Shown: piece after piece, positions 24,001 through 37,035 of the stretch
How positions within the stretch are numbered: position 1 is the stretch's first letter
Layout: every line of letters starts with the position of its first letter
Assembly: GCF_027579695.1 (NCBI RefSeq)
Contig: NC_083587.1
Coordinates: 43,380,232-43,444,231 of the forward strand
Direction of reading: 5' to 3'
DNA length: 64,000 nucleotides
Origin: Neoarius graeffei
Taxonomy: Eukaryota; Chordata; Actinopteri; Siluriformes; Ariidae
Position numbers and translations under genes: made by a program
The notes under the pieces: model-generated
The model's input: only the letters and a program-made list of their open reading frames with translations
Told to the model about the DNA's origin: nothing
Databases searched by the model: none

Positions 24001-26807
24001 GAGTTTTGCATGCTAGCAGCAGAGAGAGACAGTGTTGAGGGCTGCATTTTGCCAGAGGCTCAACAGCAATGTTCTCACTGAGTTAGTGTGCTGCAACAAG
24101 GCTGCCTCACTCAATTGTCTCATTAATTTAACCACCTGACTAGACAACCTGCTATGAGATCACAAACAACCCTGCCTTCCCTCACCAGCTATATGCTTGC
24201 CTAATCAGCCTGAGCCCATAAAAGTTGGCCATCCCCACCTGAGTCCAGCAGAGTGGGACAGGAGGGGCTCTGCTTCTACAGTGTGGGACCTGGCCACACC
24301 ATTGCTCACTGCCCCTCATGAGGAAGCATCCATGCTACTGACTCACTTCTCAACACAACCCCACAGTGAATCAAAAGTCATTTCTTTATGAACAATCCTT
24401 CACATTACAAGCTCAGATCTTGTGTTCAGGTCAAGTTTCTCTACTTTCTGTGCTAATTGGCTCTGGGGATGAAACAAATCTCTTCAACCAAACCACAGCC
24501 CACCAGCTCAAGTTATCTAATTTTATGAGACTGTTTAATTAAATTTATAGTGAAGCACTGTATAAACTTTATATAAGTATACTTATTGTATAAGCAATGT
24601 GTACCTTGCATTTCTAGTGCTTCCTGTATAAACAGAACCACTTCCCCATCACTTGTATTTTCTGTTTGAGATTAAACCAAAGTGCAAATGCATGTTCATT
24701 TATCAGTGTTTATTGATTTGATGGTCTAGCTCTGCATTCCAATTTGATTTGCTCTTTCGCTATCAATAGAACTGCCTTTTTTTTTTAACTTCATAGGTTC
24801 CAAAGGGGAGATAATAGGGGTGCTGGAATTCTGGGTCCGTCTGTTCTCTGGAGTGGAGCCAAAAGATATTCATACAGATAGAATGACAGAAAAAATGATG
24901 GACAGCATGACTGACCTGCCTATAGCCAGAAATTTATACAGGAGTCACATACAGCCTGAAGTAAATACTATACTATCTTGCATTATCTATGTGACAAATA
25001 ATTTAAATGCTTCATGAATCACAATTTTAATATAAGAAGACTAAATTCTGTGAATGAATGATGTTGGCTTGAGAGCCCACAAAACAATATTGTAAATATT
25101 GTATTCTAGGGTGTTATTCCAGTTGGTTGCTAGGGTATTCTAGGTGATTGCTATGATATTCCAGGTTGCTAGGGTTGCTACAGTGCCTTGAAAAAAGTAT
25201 TCATACCCCTTGAACTTTTTCACATTTTTCCACCTTACAACCACGAACTTAAAAGTTTTTTATTGAGATTTTGTGAGATAGACCAACACAGAGTAGCACA
25301 TAATTGTGAAGTGAAACGAAAATGATAAAAGGTCTTCAAAATTTTAAACAAGTAAAAATCTGAAAAATGTGATGTGCATTAGTATTCAGCCCCCCTGCGT
25401 CAATACTTTGTAGGGCCACCTTTTGCTGCAATTACAGCTGCAAGTCTTTTGTGGTATGTCTCTACCAGCTTTGCACATCTAGACACTGAAATTTTTGCCC
25501 ATTCTTCTTTGCAAAATAGCTCAAGCTCAGCCAGATCGGATGGAGAGCGTCTGTGAACAGCAATTTTCAAGTCTTGCCACAGAAGCTCAATGGGATTTAG
25601 GTCTGGACTTTGACTGGGCCATTCTAACACATGAATATTCTTTGATCTAAACCATTCCATTGTAGCTCTGGCTGTATGTTTAGGGTCATTGTTTTGCTGG
25701 AAGGTGAATCTCCTTCCCAGTCTCAAGTCTTTTGCAGCCTCCAACAGGTTTTCTTCCAGGATTGCCCTGTATTTAGCTCCATCCATCTTCCCATCAACTC
25801 TGACCAGCTTCCCTGTCCCTGCTGAAGAAAAGCATCCCCATAGCATGATGCTGCCACCACCATGTTTCACAGTGGGGATGGTGTGTGCAGGGTGATGAGC
25901 AGTGTTAGTTTTCCGCCACACATAGCGCTTTACATTTAGGCCAAAAAGTTCAACTTTGGTCTCATCTGACCAAAGCACCTTCTTCCACATGTTTGCTGTG
26001 TCCCCTACATGGCTTCTGGCAAACTGCAAACGGGACTTCTTATGCCTGTCTGTCAACAACGGCTTTCTTCTTGCCACTCTTCCAAAAAGGCCAGATTTGT
26101 GGAGTGTACAACTTATAGTTGTCCTGTGCACAGATTCTCCCACCTGAGCTGTGGATTTCTGCAGCTCCTCCAGGGTGATCATGGGCCTCTTGGCTGCTTC
26201 TCTGACTAGTGCTCGCCTTGCTCGCTCTGTCAGTTTAGGTGGACGGCCATGTCTTGGTAGATTTGCAGTTGTGCCATACTTTTTCCATTTTTGAATGATG
26301 GATTGAACAGTGCTTCCTGAGATGTTCAGAGCTTGGGATATTTTTTTTATAACCTAACCCTGCTTTAAACTTCACCAGAACTTTATCCCTGACCTGTCTG
26401 GTGAGTTCTTTGGTCTTCATGATGCTGTTTGTTCTTCAGTGTTCTTTAACAAACCACTGAGGCCTTCACAGAACAAGTGTATTTATGCTGAGAGTAAATT
26501 ACACACAGTAGGACTCTATTAACTAATTAGATGACTTCTGAAGGCAATTGATTGCACTGGATTGTATTTAGAGGTATCAGAGTACAGGGGGCTGAATACT
26601 AATGCACACCATATTTTTCAGATTTTTATTTGTTTAAAATTTTGAAGACCATTTATCATTTTCATTTCACTTTACAATTATGTGCTACTCTGTGTTGGTC
26701 TATCACATAAAATCTCAATAAAAAACTTTTAAGTTCATGGTTGTAAGGTGGAAAAATGTGAAAAAGTTCAAGGGGTATGAATACTTTTTCAAGGCACTGT
26801 GTGTGTG

Positions 26808-26853
<46 letters not shown>

Positions 26854-27194
26854 GCCACAGTGGTGTAGGTCCGGGTTCAAGCCCCGTGGCCGGCGAGGGG
26901 CTTTCTGTGCGGAGTTTGCATGTTGTGCGGAGTTTGCATGTTGCATGGGTTTCCTCTGGGTGCTCCGGATTCCCCCACAGTCCAAAGACATGCAGGTTAG
27001 GTTAACTGGTGACTCTAAATTGACCGTAGGTGTGAATGTGAGTGTGAATGGTTGTCTGTGTCTATGTGTCAGCCCTGTGATGACCTGGCGACTTGTCCAA
27101 AGTGTACCCCGCCTTTCGCTCGTAGTCAGCTGCGATAGGCTCCAGCTTGCCTGCGACCCTGTAGAAGGATAAAGTGGCTAGAGATAATGAGATG

Positions 27195-27249
<55 letters not shown>

Positions 27250-30200
27250 TCATGAATACTATGCACCCATGTCATATTAATGGAAAGCCATGGCCTAATG
27301 GTTAGAGTTGATTCCCTGGATCAGCAGGAATGGCTAAAGTGCTCAAGTAAAGTACCTAACCCCCAACTGCTCCCCAAGCTGCTCTGGGTACATTGTACAT
27401 CACTCTGGATAAGACCATCTGATAAATGCCATAAATGTAATGAAATAACTAGATGTCATATTTTTTCATTATATTTGTGTGTAATTGAAATAAATATTCT
27501 GTTTAAACTGGACTGTATATTCCATATATAAAACTGCAGGAATCCATGCATTATGAGTTAAAGCTGATCGATCAAGGTTTACATTAATTATTCTTCTTAT
27601 GTACAAATTTACACAAACTCAGGAGCATGAGTAGGGTATTTCTGAATGTCCAGGATTATGAATCCCAAATTCCTGATGTAAGTGCTCCTACAAAGAATTT
27701 ACAAGTAAATCATTTCATGTCCAATCTCTTGTTTTAGCCAGAGCCTTCCAATCTACCACTTAAAATGTATAGTCCTGTAAGATCACAACAACCCCAGTTT
27801 CCTGCACCCAAGTCACCTCCAAGGGAACCAGGAGCTAAATGGATACAGTTTCCAATTTACAGTCAAACCTGTCATATAAGGTCTTTCAACCACAGTCTGA
27901 ATATGCCTGACTCTCGTCACATCTCAACTAGCAGCAAGCAAATGAGCTTAAGACATCATTCAAAGGTACAAATGTAAAATATATTTCTTCTGCACCACTT
28001 TAACAGCATCTGCACAAATTACCTTTTCCATAAGTCATCGTAGTCACTTCCCCCATTTCTTCCTTTGATGGCAGGCAAGGGAACAGGAAGACAAGGAGAA
28101 GAGAAAAGAAGAATCCCAGTCTGTAAGTCTGAGAGGTAAGAAAAAATAATTATTTACATTGGTTAAATCATCATCATAATTTGTTTTATGTGGCAGTAAA
28201 TAAATGTATCTTTACCTGACTAGACCTAAAGGACAGTGAAGTTCTAGACTCTTTGGACTCCATCACCACCAGTGATAGTGATGTTATCATTCCCCAGCCT
28301 CAAAGACCTGTCAAGGAGGTACTAAAAGTTGTTAATGAGTATTTTAAATTAAATTTATTTAGCATTAGGAATAATTTATTTTTAAATGTAATCATAAAAT
28401 TATATACATACTCTGTAAAATTACAATGCATCTTCTGTAGTTTACTATAATATGTCATATTTGGCAAGAGTTAGGTTAATATTTTTCAAAGTGTAAAATA
28501 TGTAACAATAGGTTTTTTGTGCTTTTTTTTTTAAAGATTCAAAAGTCGGACCTAAAGTTTTGTCTCTTTTGGTTTTTCAGGGCAACAGACTTAAAATTGA
28601 GATATTATCACTTTTGTTTGAACCATCCTCAAGTGTTGCTTTAGACCAATCTGTGCAGCAAGTTTATGTGAAGTACCGCCTCATAGGCATTCCCATGGAA
28701 ACCACAGAAACCCCCATGTCTCTGCAAAAACCAAAAGATGGGGAAGAAATACATTTCAACTTTTGTAGAGGTACAAGTTGAAGATTGTAATGACAATATA
28801 TTTGAATAATATTGGCTGGCTTTTTTTCGTGGTATATCAGATATATTCCATTCAGCTAGGATGATATTGAATGAGTTGAGTTCGATATCATGCTAGCTGA
28901 ATGGAATATATCTGATATACCACGAAAAAAAGCCAGCCAATATTATTATTATTATACATACACACACTCTTCATATCAGCATTCTCAAAGGCCAACGCTA
29001 GCTTACATGTGAGTTGGTGCTGTTTAGCGTGGCAGTGCAGTCACCTTCCAACCAGTGTAGTGTTCATCAGCACAGCAGTGAAGTCACTTACAGCCACTGT
29101 AGTGTTGATCAGCATGGCAGTGAAGTTGCCTTCCAGCCGGTGTGGCATTCATCAGCCTGGCAGTGAAGTTACCTTCCAACCACTGTAGTGTCATCAGTAG
29201 TGATCGCGAATGCTAATAAAGCAGCGCTATCAAGAGCAAGTAGCACAGGCTAATGACTGAGAAACTAAGATTTCTGTCTCCAGACTTTTCTTCCATGCAT
29301 GCTCGCCACAGTATTTTTCACTCATACTGAAGTATTCATTTCCCTATGTAATTTACTGAGTTACTTTTAAAATCAACATCGACAATGACACAATGGAGCT
29401 ACCTGGCAGCCAAAATTCTCTCAAAAGCTTCCATTTTTGATGAAGCAAACCTGGCGACCATGTTTGTTTACAAATTATCACAGTTGCCTGCTAGCATGGA
29501 AGTATTACATCTCTGACATGTTGCTTTTCCAGTTGTGTGATGTCTGTCGCTATGTTTTTCTCTTGTAAATATGTGTGAAAAATATCTAATGAAGTTTTGG
29601 TAGCCTTTCGGGTGTTCAATGCATCTCTCTCTTTCCTGGTGAACACAGAAATGGTTGTGCATACTGTGTGTGCAGTAGAAAAGTTTCTCATTGGATATTC
29701 GCGGTCCGATGTGTGTTGTTGTGTTGTCTTAACAATGTGCAATATTGGAACAAGATTGCACGCTCATTCTCCATTGGGTGGAGTGGCGTAATACACGTAG
29801 GATAAGCGATATGATAATACCGCATGCTATCGAACCAAATGAATGAAACTCGCAAGAAGGGAATAGAATATATGTTTTTATTTCATGGAAAGTGTTCTGT
29901 ATGTATAATAATAAATTATATTCATTTTGATGCCATTTTGGGATGGGTTTCCAATGTAGCCTTCTTTACATAATGCAAGGTAGTTTTGTTTTCACAGTTA
30001 CATAATAAAAATACATGAAGACATGAAGGAAATGATAACAGTGTTAATCTTATCTTTGAGAAAATTGGCAGAAAGATGTCGCTTACTTTGAAAGTTAACC
30101 AGATCACCTTTTTTTTTTGTATTCTTTCTACTGGGCTAAAGGGTGAGAGAGCCAAGTTACTGGTGTCAGTGACAGAAGCCAGCAAGGACTGTTAACATCC

Positions 30201-32980
30201 AACCCCGATTCCAACACAGTTTGGAAACTATGTAAAATGTAAATAAAAACAGAATGCAATGATTTGCAAATCCTTTTCAACCTATATTTAACTGAACATA
30301 CTGCAAAGACAAAATATTTAATGTTCAAACTGATAAACTTTTTTTATTTTTTGTAAATATACACTCATTCTGAATTTGATGCCTGAAACTTGTTTTAAAT
30401 TTTGAGACAAGGGCATCAAAAGACTGGGAAAGTTGTGAAATGCTCAAAAAACACCTGTTTGGAACATTCGACAGGTAAATACAGTGGTGCTTGAAAGTTT
30501 GTGAACCCTTGAGAATTTTCTATATTTAGATTAGATTAGATAAAACTTTATTGATCCCTTTGGGAGGGTTCCTCAGGGAAATTAAGATTCCAGCAGCATC
30601 ATTACAGATAAACGGAGAAAAGGAATAGAGAAAAACTTCTAGATTAATTAAAATAAATTAAGTATTTACATATACAAATATAAAAAGAATAAGATATGGG
30701 GAAGAGAGGAAGGGGGAGAGAGGAGGAGGGAAAAAAGGGGAGGGGGCAGCAGGAGAGATATTGCACTTTATTTTACACATTATATTGCACATTGTCCAGT
30801 ATTGCTTATTCTTATTTCTGCTAAAATATGACCTAAAACAACAGATTTTCACACAAGTCCTAAAAGTAGATAAAGAGAACCCAGTTAAACAAATGAGACA
30901 AAAACATTATACTTGGTCATTTATTTATTGAGGAAAATGATCCAATATTACATATCTGTGAGTGGCAAAAGTATGTGAACCTTTGCTTTCAGTATCTGTT
31001 GTCACCCCCTTATGCAGCAATAAGTGCAACTAAACATTTCCGGTAACTGTTGATCAGTCCTGCACACCAGCTTGGAGGAATTTTAGTCCATTCCTCCGTA
31101 CAGAACAACTTCAACTCTGAGATGTTGGTGGGTTTCCTCAAATGAACTGCTCATTTCAGGTCCTTCCACACCATTTCGATTGAATTAAGGTCAGGACTTT
31201 GACTTGGCCATTCCAAAACATTAACTTTATTCTTCTTTAACCATTCTTTGGTAGAATGACTTGTGTGCTTAGGGTCATTGTCTTGCTGCATGACCCACCT
31301 TCTCTTGAGATTCAGTTCATGGACAGATGTCCTGACATTTTCCTTTAGAACTCGCTGGAATAATTCAGAATTCATTGTTCCATCGACGATGGCAAGCCGT
31401 CCTGTCCCAGATGCAGCAAAACAGGCCTAAACCATGATACTACCACCACCATGTTTCACAGATGGGATAAGGTTCTTATGCTGGAATGCAGTGTTTTCCT
31501 TTCTCCAAACATAACGCTTCTCATTTAAACCAAAAAGTTCTATTTTGGTCTCATCCGTCCACAAAACATTTTTCCAATAGTCTGGCTTGTCCACGTGATT
31601 TTAGCAAACTGCAAATGAGCAGCAATGTTCTTTTTGGAGAGCAGTGGCTTTCTCCTTGCAACTCTGCCATGCCCACCATTGTTGTTCAATGTTCTCCTGA
31701 TGGTGGACTCATGAACATTAGCCAATGTGAGAGAGGCCTTCAGTTGCTTAGAAGTTACCCTGGGGTCCTTTGTGACCTCGCCGACTATTACACACCTTGC
31801 TCTTGGAGTGATCTTTGTTGGTCAACCACTCCTGGGGAGGGTAACAATGGTCTTGAATTTCCTCCATTTGTACACAATCTGTCTGACTGTGGATTGGTGG
31901 AGTCCAAACTCTTTAGAGATGGTTTTGTAACCTTTTCCAGCCTGATGAGCATCAACAATGCTTTTTCTGAGGTCCTCAGAAATCTTCTTTGTTCATGCCA
32001 TGATGCACTTCAACAAACATGTTGTGAAGATCAGACTTTGATAGATTCCTGTTCTTTAAATAAAACAGGGTGCCCACTCACACCTGATTGTCATCTCATT
32101 GATTGAAAACACCTGACTAATTTCACCTTCAAATTAACTGCTAATCCTAGAGTTTCACATACTTTTGCCACTCATAGATATGTAATACTGGATCATTTTC
32201 CTCAATAAATAAATGACCAAGTATAATATTTTTGTCTCATTTGTTTAACTGGGTTCTCTTTATCTACTTTTAGGACTTGTGTGAAAATCTGATGATGTTT
32301 TAGGTCATATTTTAGCAGAAATATAGAAAATTCTAGATGGTTCACAAACTTTCAAGCACCACTGTAGGTTGATTGATAATCAAATGTCACAGATGTTCAG
32401 GTTGGTTTTCAGCCTTGCCCCTTATGTGCAAATATTTCTCTGGATTCTCTGAACCTTTTTCATGATATTATGGATTGTTGATGGTGAAATCCCTAAATTC
32501 TTTGCAATTGTGCATTGAGGAAAATTGTTCTTAAACTGTTGGGCTATTTGCCCATGCAGTTTTTCACAAAGTGGTGACCCTCACCCCATCCTTGTTTGCG
32601 AATGACTGAGGCTTTCTAATTACCAATCAAATTGGGAGGAGACAGAGCTTCAAAACAGCATCAAGCATGTTTATATCATTTTTATCCACTCACCAATTAT
32701 TAGTTATTGGGCATAAACATACATTACCAGTCAAAAGTCTGGACACACCTACTCATTCATAAGTTTTTTTTCTGCATTTTGACTATTTTCTACATTGTAG
32801 AACAATACTGAATACATCAAATCTATGAAATAACATAAAACTTTGTCAGGAGGGACATGGTCGAGTGTCAGCTGTGGGAGTCTGGTAGAACCAGCAGGTA
32901 AAATGTAATGAATTGCACCTGTGTTTGATTACTGGCAATTTACCCTTTTGTGTTTTTTCAGAGAGAAACCAATGGTCTCA

Positions 32981-33028
<48 letters not shown>

Positions 33029-36000
33029 GAGAGAGAGAGAGAGAGAGATGAGCTACCCAGTGCCGTGTGTGTAAAGTGATGATAAACTAAAGTCACTGAA
33101 AATATAAATCAGATAGAGAAATAAAAACCCACCTTGAGTCAAGCCTGTCTTCCCATTCCTCATTCCATAGTCCATGAGAGTTCTATCCTGGTCCCAAAAT
33201 CTGGGAGTGAGGAATAAAAATTCCACCATGGAGTCCACACCAGTCATGGAGATCCTCCAGACCCTTGTCAGCAACCACCAAGCTCAACATCAAGCCCTTA
33301 TCACACTGTGCACAGATCAGGAGCAGCACTTCTAGGCTCTGCTCCAGGCCCAGGCAGAGGACTGACAAGTGATTTGGAGTCTGGTCCAGCTAGCAGGTAC
33401 TCCACCAGCCTCTCCTGTGAATACTCCAGCCAACCCCCCATGCAACTACTCAAACTGGGTACACAGAATGACCCAGAAGCATTTCTGGAGCTATTTGTGC
33501 AAGTCACTGAAGAGTGCTCATGGACAACCTCGCTGTGGGCAGTCTGTCTATTGCTGGTCCTGTCAAGGGAAGTCCAGATTGCAGCTCAACAGCTCCCAGC
33601 TACTATCATGCTGGAATATCCAGACCTAACACAGGCTATTCTGCAGTGGGTCAGTCGCACACCTGATCACCACCACCACCAGCACTTCTGTGCGCTGTCA
33701 TATCATGAGATTGGCCACCTGATTACCTTTGTTCAACAGCTCTCAGATGCCTGCCGATGGTGGTTGCTGAATGGAGAGCGCAACGTGAAGGACATCACCT
33801 GAGTGGCACTGGAGCAGTTCATCATTCAACTGCTAAGAGGAACATCAGCCTGGGTTCAGTGCCACCATGTGTGATGTCACTGGAGGAGTTGGTCTGGGTG
33901 GCAGAGAACCACCTGGCAGCATTTCTGGGAGGAGGAACTCCTGCCTTTTCTCACTCTCCTTGCCCCCCCTATCCTGGCACTGTGGAAAAGGGGGCCAATT
34001 TCCCTGAAGCCCACTCCCTGAACCCAAGTCCCTCCCCATTTTCCCTTACCCCCTCTTACCTCTGTATCCATGCTGCCACTAACCCCCTCTCTCTCCACAG
34101 GTGGAACCATTCGTGCTCACCATGACTGGGACAAAGCCCGGGCAGGTCCGCAGGCATGGAGGAAAAGTTGGGCATTTCCAAAATCAGCATCCCCTTAAGG
34201 AAGTGGGGATTCCGATCCGCATTCCTGATGCACCTGGGGATTCCCCTGATCAAGCAGGAGCATACAGAGTGGCAATGAGTATTCAAGGGGGTACACATCA
34301 GGCTTTGGTGAACTCAGGTTATAATCAGACCACAGTTCATCAATGCCTGACTCAATGCCAGGCACTGGGAAGTGCACAGCTGGTGAAAGTGAGGTGTGGA
34401 CACAGAGATATTCAAAAGTGTCCAATGGTACCCATTACTATCCAATTCATGGGTGAAAAATAATATGGAGGCAGCAACTAGTCCTTGCCTCACCCATCCA
34501 CTAATCCTGGGAACAAATTGGCCAGGGTTTAAAATATTAATAAAGCATTTGTTTGTGGATGGGTCCTATGATAAAGCACCTTGGTGGTATTCAGGTGCAG
34601 CATTATCTGGGGAGGTGGTCCCAGGGCTGTCGGCATCAGCTCCAAGTCATGGGGACACAGAGAGTAGGCAGGGTTCTGCCCCGAGCTCTCTGCAGGGATT
34701 TCCCTCAGGAGCAGTCATGAGATGAAACTATTGGCCCTTTTCCACTACCCTTTTTCAGCTCACTTCAGCTCGCTTTAGCTCACTTCAGCCCGACACGGCT
34801 CGCGTTTCGACTACCTAAGAACAGCACGACTCAGCTTGCTTCAGCCCTGCTCAGCCCCCAAAACTCGCACGGTTTTGGAGTAGGGCTGAAGCGAGCCAAA
34901 CCGAGCTGAGTGGGGCTAGGGGCGTGAGGAGACACTCCCCTGTGCACTGATTGGTGAGGAGGAGTGTCCTCACATGCCCACACTCGCCCCGCGAGCACGC
35001 TGGGATCTGTAAACACCGTAAACCCGGAAGAATAATAATTACGAATTACGAGAATTTCTGAAGCCTTATGCGCCTCGCCTCATCTATACGCTCTTGCCAG
35101 TATCTGTGGGCGTTGTCGGTGACAACAAGCCACAGCACCAAGACCAGCAACACTAACGACTCCATGCCCTCCATGTTTATTGTTTACTATCCGGGTCGTG
35201 AGACTACCGCTTAAAAGGTCACTGGTGTCACTGTTTGCGCCACCTAACGACATCACGTGACGTCCACCCACTTTCGCTAACTCCACCCAATGTGTCCACC
35301 CACTTCCAGCCAGCATGGTTCAGCGCGGTTGTAGTCGAAATGCAACTGCAACAGCCCCACTCAGCTAGACTCAGCCCAACTCAGCACGGCACGGCTCAGC
35401 CCAACTCAGCCGCGTTGGTAGTGGAAAAGCGGCATATGAGGCACTCTCTTTTGACCACTTGAGAGTAATCAATAGTCACAACCTCCAGCCTAACATTGCA
35501 CTCTCCTACCCATATTTTCTGTGATTAAAGATAGGTTATATCAAGTGTCTCAAGGAAATTGAAAATGAATGCAACTGGACTTGGGTTTAAGTCTTTGAAG
35601 GCATTTCACCTCTCATCCAAGAGGCTTCATCAGTTCACTTCATCAGCTTGTCTTGACTAGATTGGGCTAGTCTGACCAGGTGGTGTGACTATCCAGGTAT
35701 TTAACCTCTGTGGAGTTATTCTTAAGTCCACTGATGTCATTGTTTCTTTAGTGCTCCAGGGTGTGATAAAGTCTTTGGTGTCAACTTCATTAGTGCTCCA
35801 TTCTATTGTAACAACAGTCGTTTGGGGTCATTAGAGTTGCTGGAGTCACATGAGGGCCATTTGTGAATGGCTGTGGTTCTTGGAGGCTAAGGCTACATCC
35901 ACACGACAACGGCAACGAGATGTTATTTAAAAATATATCGCGTCCAAATGGGCAATGATCAGTAAAATATCAGGTCCATATGGCAACGCAACGCTTGCTG

Positions 36001-37002
36001 AAAACAATGCAATACACATGCCACACCTCTAGGGGCGCTGTAAGACGGTCCCTTCGGAGACACCAGAACAATAGAAGAAGTAAGGACGCATGCGCATAAA
36101 CTATTATGCGCGAGACTTCATATTAGCCACAAAGTCAGGAAAATCTGTTCGTAAAATTACATTATAATGACCAAATACAATGAAAGGTATTTTTCCAGTC
36201 TCACCTGTGAAAGGTAATCCCATGTGATCTCGTTTCGACGGCAAACCTGTTGGTACAGTTAAACGCAGCTAATCTTTATTCTCCGCTTTGACCTTTCCAA
36301 TATGGCGGCGAGGATGACGTATGATTCTACGCGGAAGGCGGCGTCTTTAATGGTCCGGAATAAATTGAATACTACACGTTGAAGGATTAATTTGCTGTTT
36401 CTCACCTGTGAAAGGTAATCCCATGTGATCTCGTTTGGACGGTAAACCTGTTGGTACAGCTAAAGGCAGCGCATGAATCTTTATTCTCCGCTTTGACCTA
36501 TCCAATATGGCGGCGAGGATGACGTACGATTCTCCGCGGAAGGCGGCGTCTTTAATGGTCCGGAATAAATTGAATACTACACATTGATGGATTAATTTGC
36601 TCCTCTACGCCCTTTTTGAGGAATGTACTGTAGGACTAAAACCAACATCTGAAGAGGTGAGATCGCTCCTTTTTTCCCCTATTTTTGCTGGCGGGATTGA
36701 CTCTGCCCTAAGGGCAGAGTCTCTCTCTCTCTCTCTCTCTCACTTTGCACCATTACACAATAAATATTCACAGTGAAAATATTTTGTAAGCGCGTTTCAT
36801 GAACCAAGTTATAGGATTTGTTGACACCTCGCATCGCATCGCAATGAGAAGATCATTGGCACTACTGGTGTTAAGAATCGGACCATTTCATAAATGAATA
36901 TTTTGCTGTAGAGCTGCAGTGTTTGTACAATTGCATGTTTTTGCTTCACTATTACTGTCACTATTCTGCTTCTTGCATTACTACTGTGAACTAACACTGA
37001 AC

Positions 37003-37035
<33 letters not shown>

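Larger units (their letters stand above)
32845..35549 (+). mobile_element. Gmr1-type LTR retrotransposon, 5' part
   Basis: LTR 32845 to about 33186 with internal (TA)n(GA)n, then a primer-binding-like site and degraded gag (33230-33930; [28 protein letters not shown]). Protease follows ([14 protein letters not shown] at about 34290-34330; ILGTNWPG at 34507). It stops in the protease-integrase linker at 35549, where a Penelope-like fragment begins. Many stops. Confidence 0.75.

Noticed and set aside
27623..27677. Possible extra rpgrip1 exon (AG/GT borders, reads [18 protein letters not shown] in one frame)
   Set aside because: The upstream exon ends in phase 0, which puts TAG at the fourth codon; the open frame needs phase 2. 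Skipping it keeps the gene in frame. It could still be a rare or poison exon.
31486..32106. 206-residue + strand frame, Cys-rich
   Set aside because: It is antisense to the Tc1-like transposase at 30482-32364.
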